Under the pieces are notes generated by a model that saw only the letters and a list, made by a program, of their open reading frames with translations, was not told the origin of the DNA and made no database searches. A DNA stretch of 64,000 nt from Pseudeuparius sepicola. Its lineage: Eukaryota; Arthropoda; Insecta; Coleoptera; Anthribidae. A program made the translations under genes and the position numbers. Positions 46,413 through 55,604 of this stretch are shown here, one piece after another (the stretch's first letter is position 1; the number at the start of each line of letters is the position of its first letter). The DNA lies in assembly GCA_963920635.1 (NCBI GenBank), contig OY987307.1:3410001-3474000 (forward strand). Reading direction: 5' to 3'.

Positions 46413-47650
46413 TATTTGGGAGAATTGCTTTAGATATTGTCGGTCCTTTGAATAGGACTAAGAATGGAAATAAGTATATATTGACATGCATCGACTTCTT
46501 GACGAGATATCCTGTCTGTATACCGCTACCAGACATACACGCCGAAACAGTGGCTAAAGCTTTTGTCATAAATGTGATCACGCAATTTGGCATCCCAAGA
46601 GAATTAATTACTGATCAAGGAACGCAGTTTTTGTCTAAACTTTTTAAGGAAATTTGTAAGATATTAAATATTACGAAACTGCAAACGACAGCTTACCACC
46701 CTCAAGGTAATGCAGTTATAGAAAGATTCCATAAAACATTAAAGACGCATATTTCGCACTACGTAAGTAACGAGGAAGATGGATGGGACAATTGGATTCC
46801 CTTCGCTCTAATGGCTTATAGGAATAATATACACAGTGCCACAAAAGAGACGCCATTTTTCTTAATGTTTGGACGAGATATGGAATTGCCACAGCATCTT
46901 ACTATAAGAGATAGGAAAGCAAGGTATGACTTAGACGAAAATTATGCCACGGAAATGTTAGCAAGAATGCAGCTAGCTCACGAACACGCGAAGGAAAATA
47001 TAGAAAAATCAGTACAAAATAGGTGCCAGAAATTCAATGCCAAAAAGACAAAGAAAGAATTTGAAATAGGCGATAGAGTGTACCTTAATACGCCCGTGAT
47101 ACCAGGAAATAAATTGGCAAAGAAGTTCCAAGCCAAATGGACGGGGCCGTACCGTATTATTGAAAAGAAGGGGCCGGTAACATTGAAAATAAAAGAGATC
47201 GGCGGGAGAAAGGAACAAATAGTACATTCAAATAGGTTGAAAATGTTCAATGGAGCATTGACAGGTGACAAAAGTATAGTGGACCATAAACCCGAAAAAG
47301 AGACAACGGTTGACAAAGAAGAAGAAGAATTGTGGGAAGAAATAGAGGATATACCGCAATTAATTGACAGTGATAATAATAGCGAGTCCGACAGAGATAG
47401 TAGTGAAAGCGAGGGTAGCGAGGACGAACCGAGGGGCACACCAGCCGGACCGCGACGCGCCCGCGGCCCAGGAGATGACGACAGAGTAACAAATAATAAT
47501 AATGAACCTGTAGCCGGGCAGGGCCGTCGGCCTGAGACACCAGCACCGGAGAATGAAAACAACAATGATATACAAGGACATTCGTATCAAACGCGTTCAA
47601 GGGGGGAAATACAGGAACAACACCCTTGGGTTTTGAGAAAAGCAATTTAA
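46394..47650 (+). CDS. Pol of Gypsy 2: integrase core and C-terminus
   Basis: This segment carries the integrase catalytic core: D in ALDIVGPLNRT, D in ELITDQGTQF and E in GNAVIERFHKT, with a typical DDE spacing. It is followed by the GPY-like module (KFQAKWTGPYRIIEKKGPVT) and a long acidic tail (DSDNNSESDRDSSESEGSED) rich in E, D and P. It is in a different frame from the upstream pol segment because of the lesion near 46360-46390. The Met at 46394 is probably internal to the original polyprotein. Confidence 0.88.
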   Translation: MPVPSIVFGRIALDIVGPLNRTKNGNKYILTCIDFLTRYPVCIPLPDIHAETVAKAFVINVITQFGIPRELITDQGTQFLSKLFKEICKILNITKLQTTAYHPQGNAVIERFHKTLKTHISHYVSNEEDGWDNWIPFALMAYRNNIHSATKETPFFLMFGRDMELPQHLTIRDRKARYDLDENYATEMLARMQLAHEHAKENIEKSVQNRCQKFNAKKTKKEFEIGDRVYLNTPVIPGNKLAKKFQAKWTGPYRIIEKKGPVTLKIKEIGGRKEQIVHSNRLKMFNGALTGDKSIVDHKPEKETTVDKEEEELWEEIEDIPQLIDSDNNSESDRDSSESEGSEDEPRGTPAGPRRARGPGDDDRVTNNNNEPVAGQGRRPETPAPENENNNDIQGHSYQTRSRGEIQEQHPWVLRKAI

Positions 47651-47738
47651 GTTTTAAGAAATAATAAGTAGTATATATACGTTAATTAAGTTATGTAAAA
47701 TTATTTATCATGGGAGAGGATCCAAGACTGCACCTAGT

Positions 47739-47750
47739 ATTTTGTTACAG
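47739..47750 (+). promoter_or_regulatory. Candidate splice acceptor for env mRNA
   Basis: TTTTGTTACAG ends at 47750, exactly at the beginning of the env open frame, which has no ATG there. Env of retroviruses and of env-carrying Gypsy elements is usually made from a spliced message, so this acceptor would fit. The donor, presumably in the leader or near the gag start, was not identified. Confidence 0.5.
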
Positions 47751-49753
47751 TGTCGCCAATTGTCCTACTGGGAACTACCTTGATAGAAATAATGGCGACC
47801 AGCCTTATAGCATATGATTGTCGAAATGCCGCTACAAACATATCTGCCATATCGTTACGAGATGTCGCACCATGCCCAAACCCGGAAACAAATTATGGAA
47901 CAATAAATAAGATGGTACAAGTAATTGAAAAGCAAAAATATCAGTATATACAAGTAAGAAGTTGTCTTAGTGAAGTAACAAGACAAATTATGCACTGCGG
48001 AATGTTCTCACATAATTCCATTGTCGCCGACGGGTTACTCACATATGTGCATGAAACAGGAAAGGAGGATTGTAAGAAAATTCATGAATTTCAAGAATAT
48101 AGAGGATTAGCCGGAAATGTCATAACAGGAATTAAGCCAAACAGTTCGATTACCACTACTTTGACATTAGCGGGAAGATTAGATAGCGACGGTACATGTG
48201 AAGGTATTAGCTATTACGACCATGGAAGGCAATGGCACGAGGTGATTGTCACTGCATCAGTAAAAATTACTGTACGGGACTACACTGCCAGCGCAAAATT
48301 AGACAATAATGAAATAAAATTAGCGGAAGGAATAGTTTGCTCATTCCTGGACGGATATTGTATGGATTCGTTAACAGGTGAATCAGTATGGGAAATCAAT
48401 AGGTTAGATACCTGTAATAATTATCGAGTGCTCTATGAAGGCGAAGCTTCTATCATAATAGAAAACGATATGGGGTCATCTCATAAACAATATATAGTAG
48501 TGGAAAGCGCACAACATGTATTTGCAATCCAATTGCTAGACCGAGACACGCTATGTGGTATGAAGATTTGGACTACGGAACACCCTAGGTTATTAGTAGT
48601 GGAAGAAATGCCACCGCCAGCGCCAAATAAATGGTTCAATATAAATCAGTCACAGAACATAGATCTTATTACTTATGTAAACACAAAATTTTTATATGTA
48701 GAGCAGGCATACAAAAGGGCTTTAGGAGATATGTTTGCACAAACCGTGTACCGCAGATGCCTACTTCACAGGGAAATCTTAAAAAATAGGCTCTTGTTAG
48801 CGACCGTTACGCCCAACGCCGCGGCAGTTTTATTAAAAAATTCACAAGGATATGTTGCAAAAATAGCCGGTGAAGTACTATATGTAATGAAATGTTTACC
48901 GATATTAGTCGAAGTTAGGAGGGAAACGAAACTTTGTTACAATGAATTACCTATCACTGCGTATAATAAAAGTTATTTTATGGCGCCTTTTACGCATGTT
49001 ATTCAAGAATATGGCGAAGAAATTGAATGCAACACATTAATACCTTCTTTATTCGTATTAAATAAAAATTGGGTAGGATTCGGTCCAAATCCTATTATTC
49101 ACGTAAAACCTACGCAATTAGAAGTAGATAAGGAAGACAGGTACCAATTTCATGAAATAAAGAACCTCGGTTCTGGTGGGATTTACACAAATGAAGAAAT
49201 AAGGCTAGCGCAAGAATCAATAATGTTCCATCAAGAAAGGAAAGCCGTATCTAATATAATCATTCGTAGGATCGCAGGTAAAGAAGTAGATTCACAAGGA
49301 TTTTCTACACTTTCGTTATTTAACCCGGAGGAAATTCAAAAATTAGCTTCCTCCGCTCTGAGAAAATTTTATGAATATTTTATAGTATTGGGAGAGTGGA
49401 CAAGCGGATTCATAGGAATATATTTTATTTTTGGGATAATGAAATTTTTAGTTTCGACCTTTATTAATGCCTTAGCATTGCCCCACGCAACGGGTTGTAA
49501 CTATCAGATGATTGCCAGTTGTTGGACAACTTTAACGCATTTTATCATATTGAGACAAAAACCCACCTCTAGTTCCAAGGATAGTCAAAATCAGGGGATA
49601 AATGAGAATCAAATGACATCATACAGTGAGAATTTCGATAGGGAACCGCGTACACAAACCGAAAATATCACGAATTGGGTACCAACCGCAAATCCAAGCG
49701 CGCCCACACACTCGGTGGCTGAAACAAAGATCGCTTTGTATCCCGCTCTCTAA
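47750..49753 (+). CDS. Envelope glycoprotein of Gypsy 2 (chuvirus-like G)
   Basis: This open frame of about 667 codons follows pol. It is probably a membrane glycoprotein for budding or cell-to-cell transfer. The N-terminus is hydrophobic (VLLGTTLIEIMATSLIAYDC), a likely signal peptide. The mature start has the pattern YDC...NIS..SLRDV..C, then many spaced cysteines (including IMHCGMFSHNS). This layout resembles glycoproteins of chuvirus-like negative-strand RNA viruses, which other insect LTR elements have captured; it does not look like the F-type env at 27955. A transmembrane segment lies near residues 545-575 (SGFIGIYFIFGIMKFLVSTF), followed by a hydrophilic ~90-residue tail. No stop interrupts it. 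The first Met is at 47792 or upstream through splicing. The family call is by pattern only. Confidence 0.7.
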   Translation: MSPIVLLGTTLIEIMATSLIAYDCRNAATNISAISLRDVAPCPNPETNYGTINKMVQVIEKQKYQYIQVRSCLSEVTRQIMHCGMFSHNSIVADGLLTYVHETGKEDCKKIHEFQEYRGLAGNVITGIKPNSSITTTLTLAGRLDSDGTCEGISYYDHGRQWHEVIVTASVKITVRDYTASAKLDNNEIKLAEGIVCSFLDGYCMDSLTGESVWEINRLDTCNNYRVLYEGEASIIIENDMGSSHKQYIVVESAQHVFAIQLLDRDTLCGMKIWTTEHPRLLVVEEMPPPAPNKWFNINQSQNIDLITYVNTKFLYVEQAYKRALGDMFAQTVYRRCLLHREILKNRLLLATVTPNAAAVLLKNSQGYVAKIAGEVLYVMKCLPILVEVRRETKLCYNELPITAYNKSYFMAPFTHVIQEYGEEIECNTLIPSLFVLNKNWVGFGPNPIIHVKPTQLEVDKEDRYQFHEIKNLGSGGIYTNEEIRLAQESIMFHQERKAVSNIIIRRIAGKEVDSQGFSTLSLFNPEEIQKLASSALRKFYEYFIVLGEWTSGFIGIYFIFGIMKFLVSTFINALALPHATGCNYQMIASCWTTLTHFIILRQKPTSSSKDSQNQGINENQMTSYSENFDREPRTQTENITNWVPTANPSAPTHSVAETKIALYPAL

Positions 49754-50006
49754 AATCAAATCAGTTAGTCATTTGCACCATTGATGGATGGAAATTAGGT
49801 AATAGGATACATGATAGCTGAGCAAAAACTCCAGATTGGTTTATAATATAGGCACGAATTGTAAACTGTGTAGCGAATTTTTATTACCCAAAATTGGCTT
49901 AAGATAAACAGAAATCAATCCTTTTAAAAAATAAGAAGAGATTAATGACATATTAATAGTGGCAGTCTGGAAAAAAATAAATTGATAAAGACAAGGTGGT
50001 TGGGAT

Positions 50007-50735
50007 ATGGGGCAGTGTAGTGTGAGAAGCCGAAGTCACATCATGGATCTCGCCCTTCGCGCGATTGTGCGTCTCCCGCGAGTTGTGGCGGCGGATCTGC
50101 TCCGTCGCCTATTAACATGGTTCCCGGCGATGGTGTTTGCCTTAAGCACCTCGCCCGTGCAGCAGCCTCTGACGCAAGCGTTGGTGAGAATCTGGGCCAC
50201 TCTGTACCATTCCTGGTACATTGTGATGGCCCAGATTGAAGTGTCACAATGCCACTGCGAGTGTACATATACAGAAGAGTGGAGGAGGATGGGCTGGGAT
50301 GGTCCACCTCCCCCGGTCATGTGGCCTGGACTACTAGGATGGGGCCCCGAACCTGAAGAAGCTACCACTAGGGCAACTCAAGGATGGACCACTCCAGTGC
50401 CAAGTCACCAGCCACCAGGGGTAGCTCCCAGTCGGCCGGAGGTCGAAACCGCGACCTTCGCTGCGGCCGCTGCCCCCAACGAGCCGCCAGAACAAGGATC
50501 CCAAGAGCAACCTTTACGGATAAGGTTAAGGAGAGCGACAAACACCGGAAGATGGGTACGTGAAGCAACGCCGACTCCACCCCGCGCCACGCAACCTGTT
50601 CTCGCCCCGGACGAGGACTGGGGGCTTGAGGACTGGGTGCGGGAACCGGAGCCACCCTTAAGGCTCACTAGGGGGCCTAGGGAAGTGCATGCACTTGATT
50701 TCGTGCACTTCAAAGAAGAGGACGACCCAGAATGA
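50007..50735 (+). CDS. Unrecognised 242-residue proline-rich ORF in Gypsy 2
   Basis: This ORF lies between env and the 3' LTR, where simple Gypsy elements have none and complex retroviruses place accessory genes. I do not recognise it. The N-terminal ~75 residues are hydrophobic and arginine-rich (LLRRLLTWFPAMVFALS, LVRIWATLYHSWYIVMA), perhaps one or two membrane helices or an amphipathic region, followed by a small cysteine cluster (CHCEC). The rest is rich in proline, glutamate and tryptophan (GWDGPPPPVMWPGLLGWGPE) and probably disordered, with an acidic end. GC content is much higher than in env or pol, hinting at a separate origin. It starts at ATG 50007; no upstream ATG in frame is nearby. 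Confidence 0.6.
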   Translation: MGQCSVRSRSHIMDLALRAIVRLPRVVAADLLRRLLTWFPAMVFALSTSPVQQPLTQALVRIWATLYHSWYIVMAQIEVSQCHCECTYTEEWRRMGWDGPPPPVMWPGLLGWGPEPEEATTRATQGWTTPVPSHQPPGVAPSRPEVETATFAAAAAPNEPPEQGSQEQPLRIRLRRATNTGRWVREATPTPPRATQPVLAPDEDWGLEDWVREPEPPLRLTRGPREVHALDFVHFKEEDDPE

Positions 50736-50774
50736 ACAAAGTGAAAACGTGGGTATAGTGTATAAGTGTAGTGT

Positions 50775-50935
50775 AAGGTATAACCCAGTTATTTTTGTAG
50801 ATTAAGGTATAACCCAGTTATTTTTGTAGATTAAGGTAGAGATAAGGTATAACCCAGTTAATTTTGTAGATTAAGGTAGAGATAAGGTATAACCAAGATA
50901 ATTTTAGAGTAAGGTAGGATAGCGAGCAACAAGGT
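50775..50935 (+). repeat. Short tandem repeats before the Gypsy 2 3' LTR
   Basis: About four copies of AAGGTATAACCCAGTTA plus TTTTGTAGATT, with spacing of 29 to 44 bases. They lie in the untranslated stretch after the extra ORF. The remaining bases to 51130 show nothing recognisable. Confidence 0.8.
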
Positions 50936-51147
50936 AGGATCACCGTAAGTAAGAAGGGCAAAACGCAAAGCCAAAACGACATTAGTAATAGCGATTATGT
51001 TAATAACGAGTTTAAAGGGAATGATCATTTAAATAGCTGCTAGGATAAAGTTAGGAAAGCACGCAGGACGGGGTGTAACAGGTCAGTTCAACGCAAACAG
51101 AAAAGTAAAAAATGTTGTATTTACTTTTCAAATTAAGGAGGGAGGGT

Positions 51148-52348
51148 TGTGATGCCCGTAGATACCAATGTGATGCCCCGTAGATACCAACCAAAAATCT
51201 TATTTTATTTTACCAAATAACTCGAGCCGATATTAAATAAAATCCTTGAAATTCTTCTGCGAGAAATCATCGGGCTATGAGTCGAACCACCGGAAACTAG
51301 GAACATTAAGTTAAACGAAAACCCATGTTGTTTATATCTTATAATTATCAAAACGCCAGAAAAGTTCGCTACGGTTATTAGTATTCTTGGAAAAACTTAC
51401 GCTAAAATCATGTTGTTATACATTCCATCCGCCCACACAAGCACACGTGCAAATCCTGGAATCGAGGCGAGAACAAAGAACTTGGCTGCTATAAAAAGGG
51501 GGTTACTCCCAAAAGTAAAGGAAGTCTCCGACTACCAGTTGTAAGGTGAAGTCCTGGCCGAAACAACATCCAGAATCTGCTGCCGTGCCTGCTCAGAGTC
51601 ACACCAAGAACCGACCTTAGTATAAGCATGCTGTCCGTTGAGCTGACCAAAAGTAAGCTATCTTGTTTTTATTAATTTTGACGTCCGAGCTGCCCTATTT
51701 TTGAGTATCTAAATATTTTATTTTTATCTTATTGAAACATAGTAAATAGTTTAAGCGCCTTGGAGTATTTTTGCTATAGCTAGAAACATAACTGTGCTGT
51801 GTATGCACCATACTCGTATTTTACGCTAAATTTGGGTATTTTGATTGTGTTTTGTGCCAAGTTCAAATTAGTAATGATTTTGTGTCTATATTTTCATTTT
51901 TGAGCATTTTTCATAATTTGTAGTTATTACCGTTTGTGACATCAGGCTAACTAACTTGTATACCTAAGCCTTATAATTTTATGTGAAGTAATTTAAGCTA
52001 CATTTATTCTCAGCCGAATTCTTTTTGAAATAAGCTATTCTTGTTTGCCACCTAGGTTTGGGAACCAAGGGCAACTAGTAAATACATTTTGTTCAAACTT
52101 TTATTGTCAATTCAGTCTTTAATATTTTTAATAAGTCAACTGTAATTTTTTAACGATTATTTTACCATATTTATGTACCCATATTTTGTACACCAGAGGC
52201 GTACTATATTTATTTTTAATATATGTATTAAAGTTCCCCTGTTGTTTCCGTTAATTCTTAGGCCCACACCAAAAACAAATTAACTTATGGACCACCTTTA
52301 AAGGTACCGCTCGACCAACTAACATCAAAAACAAAGGTGCGCGCCATA
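51148..52348 (+). repeat. 3' LTR of Gypsy 2
   Basis: This 1201-bp LTR is nearly the same as the 5' LTR except for the ~80-bp stretch deleted there. The TATA box is at 51490. A purine tract (AAGGAGGGAGGGT, about 51135-51147) precedes it. The CCAA duplication follows at 52349. Confidence 0.95.
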
Positions 52349-52538
52349 CCAACATCAGAATGGGTCACACTGTATATAACAATTTTGTTAATACAATTTT
52401 TCAGATGTTACGCATCTCAGATGATTCACAAATCTCTGAACTGTTGTGCAATATAAACAAATTGCCCATAAGTCCAATAATCAGGGCACTAAATCAATAG
52501 TGGCCGAAACCTCTTCCCTTTCCCCTACTCGATGGACA
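52349..52538 (+). repeat. 190-bp flank shared with 34519-34708
   Basis: This contains the end of foldback G and then about 165 bases of pogo 1 sequence, cut off abruptly after GATGGACA. The pogo fragment is out of context here. Confidence 0.9.
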
Positions 52539-52539
52539 G

Positions 52540-53440
52540 CGCAAGTATTTGCTTGTATTTCTGTGAAAAAAAGTATTTAGTGTTCTACTTCTCTTTCTAA
52601 ACACCTTGGCCAATGAACAAAGTTCAAAACATCCAGCGGTTGCAGGTTTATTAGAATTGCCCAAAAAAAGTTACTTCTGATATATCTGCAGCAAATTCCT
52701 TAATTAAATCAATCAGTGTTACTATACAAAATATGAGAAATGACTTAAAATGCTTTGAAAATATTTACAAGGAAGCCGAACAAATATGCGTTGAAAATAA
52801 TATTGAAATTACATGAGAAAAGCTGTTAAGACATAATAAGAAGATTCCCAAAAAAATCTAAGCATTTTATTTTACAGAAAAAGTTCAGCATTTGGAGAGA
52901 GAATCTGTTTTAGAAAAATCCGATTTTAGATAGTAAAAATATTTATTCCGGCTCTTGACCGTATTTTGTCTGAACTAAACAATAGGTTCGGGAATAATTC
53001 TGAAATATTAAGTAGTATTGATGTTTTGCATATGAAGAATGACAACTTTTTGAATTTTGATAAAGTTTGTGCACTTGCTTCTCATTATAAAATATATAGA
53101 GATTTGATGCAAGTTGAATTTAAAATCCTCAAGAATGCAATCCCCAATCATAAAAAAGGAAACAACATTCAGGTAGAAAATATACTACAGTTTCTTGACT
53201 TCTTAAAAAAAATTAGTGTTTCCAGAAACATTTAAATTTGTTTCAATAACGGTTACCGTTTGTGATCGTGCATTTTCATGTTTGCGCCGGTTAAAATTTT
53301 TTATGAGAAATAAAATGGGATAAGAACGTTTGAGCGATTTAGCGATTATAGACATGTAAAAGGAAATTGCTAAATCTTTCAATAAAGGTATCATAATTGA
53401 CTATTTTGACGCTGCTCAAGAATAGGAGGATTATACTTCA
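52540..53440 (+). pseudogene. Degenerate hAT transposase, C-terminal part (ZMYM1-like)
   Basis: Pieces in different frames give a long helical stretch (NMRNDLKCFENIYKEAEQIC), ALDRILSELNNRFGNNSEIL, and then the dimerisation motif region (VTVCDRAFSCLRRLKFFM, ERFSDLAIID). This order fits the C-terminal half of hAT-type transposases related to ZMYM1-like proteins. Several stops and frameshifts are present. The N-terminal half and zinc finger are absent. Confidence 0.7.
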
Positions 53441-54297
53441 TTAATGAGCGAGTGTGATTTTATTTAAAGTTTATTACCTATTTAGTTTAATCGTGTGTCA
53501 TCTTAAGAAAGATGAAGCTCATCAAAAAATGAATCTGACATAATTAATGATAATATTCTCTAAAGTTTTTACTATGTATTTGCAGTCTGTCTTGCTAAGT
53601 GCCAAATCCAACGTATCCTCTTTATACTATAAAACAAGGTTAATCATTCATGTACAGTATTCGATATTAAAACCATAGTCACCATAGAACAAAAATTTTT
53701 GGATAAGGGTCACACACAAATGGAGTGTGACTCAATGCACTCTGCCATTAAATGGAAGCTCAAAAAAAAAACATAAACCATAAAGTTTGCCAACAAGCAT
53801 GTCTGAACCCAGTGACTGACATTAGAGCTATACAGTATGACGGAAATGAGATATTGTACAAAATACGACATTCTGAAGACTACCATGTCGTTTTAACCAA
53901 AAGGATAAAATAATTTGAAACATGATCAATTTCCAATAATGTATCCCAGTCCTATACCCACAAGGACTGAAAAATATCGCCATCTGATGTACCTTAAAAG
54001 TTATTTTTGCACCACAGGGACTGAAGTGATGACTTTACTCTTTGTGGGTATATATTATATAAAATATTTTAGTCCCAAGGGAGTAACAAATTTTGCCCCT
54101 TGGGTTTAAAATTAACAAAAACAATAGAAACGATGACCAACTATGTACTTTATTCAATAACATTAGATAAATGAATAGTAACGGAACACAGTAGATAAGC
54201 AAATTAGGATTCTACCGAAAATTGTAACACATCAAGAATGTCATTTTTAAAAAATTAGTAGATTCTAAGCTATGAACAGTTGAAAATATACATTTTG
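53441..54297. other. No gene recognised
   Basis: AT-rich sequence. A pair of short inverted strings, CCCACAAGGACTGAA (53957) and GACTTTACTCTTTGTGGGT (54033), is the only structure I noted. Confidence 0.45.
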
Positions 54298-54552
54298 ACT
54301 ACTTTGCACCATTGTAGCAACAAAACTGGTTGAGATAGAACAAAATGAATTTCACATTCCTATTTTAACTTTTCAAGAGCTATCCGGTGGTGTAACTGAT
54401 GGCTCGTACCAAGGTACCAACTTTTGGTACCAATTTTGGCACCATAGTACCATTTGGTTACAGCACCACTAGGTAGCCCTTGAAAAGTTAAGATAGAAAT
54501 GTGAAATTCATTTTGATCTATCTCAAACATGCTACAACAGTGCAAAATAGTA
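54298..54552. repeat. Small foldback element H
   Basis: A ~255-bp palindrome: left arm CAAAATGAATTTCACATTCC with ACTTTTCAAGAGCTA, mirrored on the right. The centre (TACCAAGGTACCAACTTTTG, near 54410-54440) is rich in GGTACC-like strings. No gene. Confidence 0.8.
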
Positions 54553-55111
54553 AATTGGTAATGTCGAATGGTTCTTTTTACATAATTGTTCTTTTTACAT
54601 AATCATTATTAGTAGTGCAGTGTTATTAGTGAAGACAGTGAAGATTATATTCAATGGAAAATTTCCAAATTAAAGAAGTGTCTATCCAGAAAGGCTAGAA
54701 AGAGAGACAAGGTATCTCTATCTTCGTCACCATCGACCGTGTCGACATCAAACCAACGCAGTCGCATCAGGCTGTTCTGATCTCGCCAGGCGTGTCAGAC
54801 GTTGACAGCATACCTTTATCAGTTTTGGCAGGCAATGATGCCAGCACAAGCGACGCGATAAACAATTCCATAGGTAAATGAATTTATTAGTAGGATTTAT
54901 AAAATATTGTAGCATATTTTACATAAGTTGTTGTGGGTTCTCTGAAATATTATGGTGTATTTCAGATATATGTAACCATATACAGAGTGTTCAACTTATT
55001 TATGGCAATAGGTCTCTGTTATATTATGGCATATTTTGCATAAACTGTCTGTTCTCTGAAATATTATTACGTTATTTCAGATATATCACCTTTGTGGCGT
55101 TTTAAAAAAAA
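54553..55111. other. No intact gene
   Basis: A short serine-rich frame near 54720-54880 (codons for SSSPSTVST) may be the remnant of a transposon ORF, but I cannot assign it. Two similar AT-rich blocks containing TCTGAAATATTAT occur near 54940 and 55052. Confidence 0.35.
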
Positions 55112-55604
55112 CAATATACCAAATAAATAAACAAATAATGTAGAATAATTTTCGAATTGAAAAAAAGGGAAGATGTACTGAAGAAGACAATCAGACAATA
55201 GAAAATTACAAATACCAAATATATGAATAAGATAAAGGAGCAGGGCCACAAGAAAGACATGGAAATAGCACAATGGAATATGCAGCTAAATGTGTTAAAA
55301 CGGAAACTAGAAGAGGCGGGCGCTCTGGTTAGACATCTGAAGCATGATTTGGATGTAAGAAATCATGCCAGAAATCATCAAGCCAGCGGTCAGGCTGACC
55401 GATATGGGCCTTGGAGACGTCACTCCTTGGAAAGAACTGCCACTAAATTTAAACTAATTTCCCGAATGTCAATAAGCTACCACAAGGCTACACTGGCAGA
55501 CATCAAGGCCAGGCTGCGCGCCATCCGAAAATTTAATTCTTTTGTACGCAAAAGACAAGGAATATCGCAATATACCAAATAAATAAACAAATAATGTAGA
55601 ATAA
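55112..55604 (+). pseudogene. Charged ORF between 37-bp direct repeats (LINE-like remnant)
   Basis: The same 37 bases (CAATATACCAAATAAATAAA...) occur at 55112-55148 and 55568-55604. Between them, an ORF at 55223-55582 encodes 119 residues: a coiled-coil-like start (MEIAQWNMQLNVLKRKLEEA) and a basic helical end (DIKARLRAIRKFNSFVRKRQ). The latter resembles the basic linker upstream of RT in some LINEs, and weak LINE-like peptides continue after 55604 (FYGHNTAAS). The ORF is out of any larger context. Confidence 0.4.

Larger units (their letters stand above)
40608..52348 (+). mobile_element. Ty3/Gypsy element 2 with env and an extra ORF
   Basis: This 11.7-kb element has related LTRs (1119 and 1201 bp), a 4-bp duplication CCAA (40604-40607, 52349-52352), a primer-binding site at 41729 and a purine tract before the 3' LTR. 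Gene order is gag, pol in the -1 frame, env, then an unrecognised ORF. Pol has two 1-base lesions, so this copy cannot make full-length Pol. The LTRs are very similar apart from an ~80-bp deletion in the 5' LTR, so insertion is fairly recent. Confidence 0.95.
39403..52372. mobile_element. Foldback element G, split by Gypsy 2
   Basis: The left end is CAGTGTGACCCATTCTGATG at 39403 and the arms are inverted copies with a centre near 39990. The right arm is complete to GAGGGTGTCCAA at 40607, where Gypsy 2 begins, and the last ~20 bases (CATCAGAATGGGTCACACTG) follow at 52353-52372. Without Gypsy 2 it is about 1.2 kb. Inner sequence is shared with foldback C. No gene of its own. Confidence 0.88.

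Noticed and set aside
46978..47645. Long minus-strand ORFs opposite the integrase tail (195 and 132 codons)
   Set aside because: They are antisense to the acidic Pol tail, whose codon bias leaves the other strand open. No domain was seen.
50036..50713. Minus-strand ORFs opposite the accessory ORF
   Set aside because: High GC leaves several frames open. The plus-strand frame is the longest and fits the retroelement's transcription direction.
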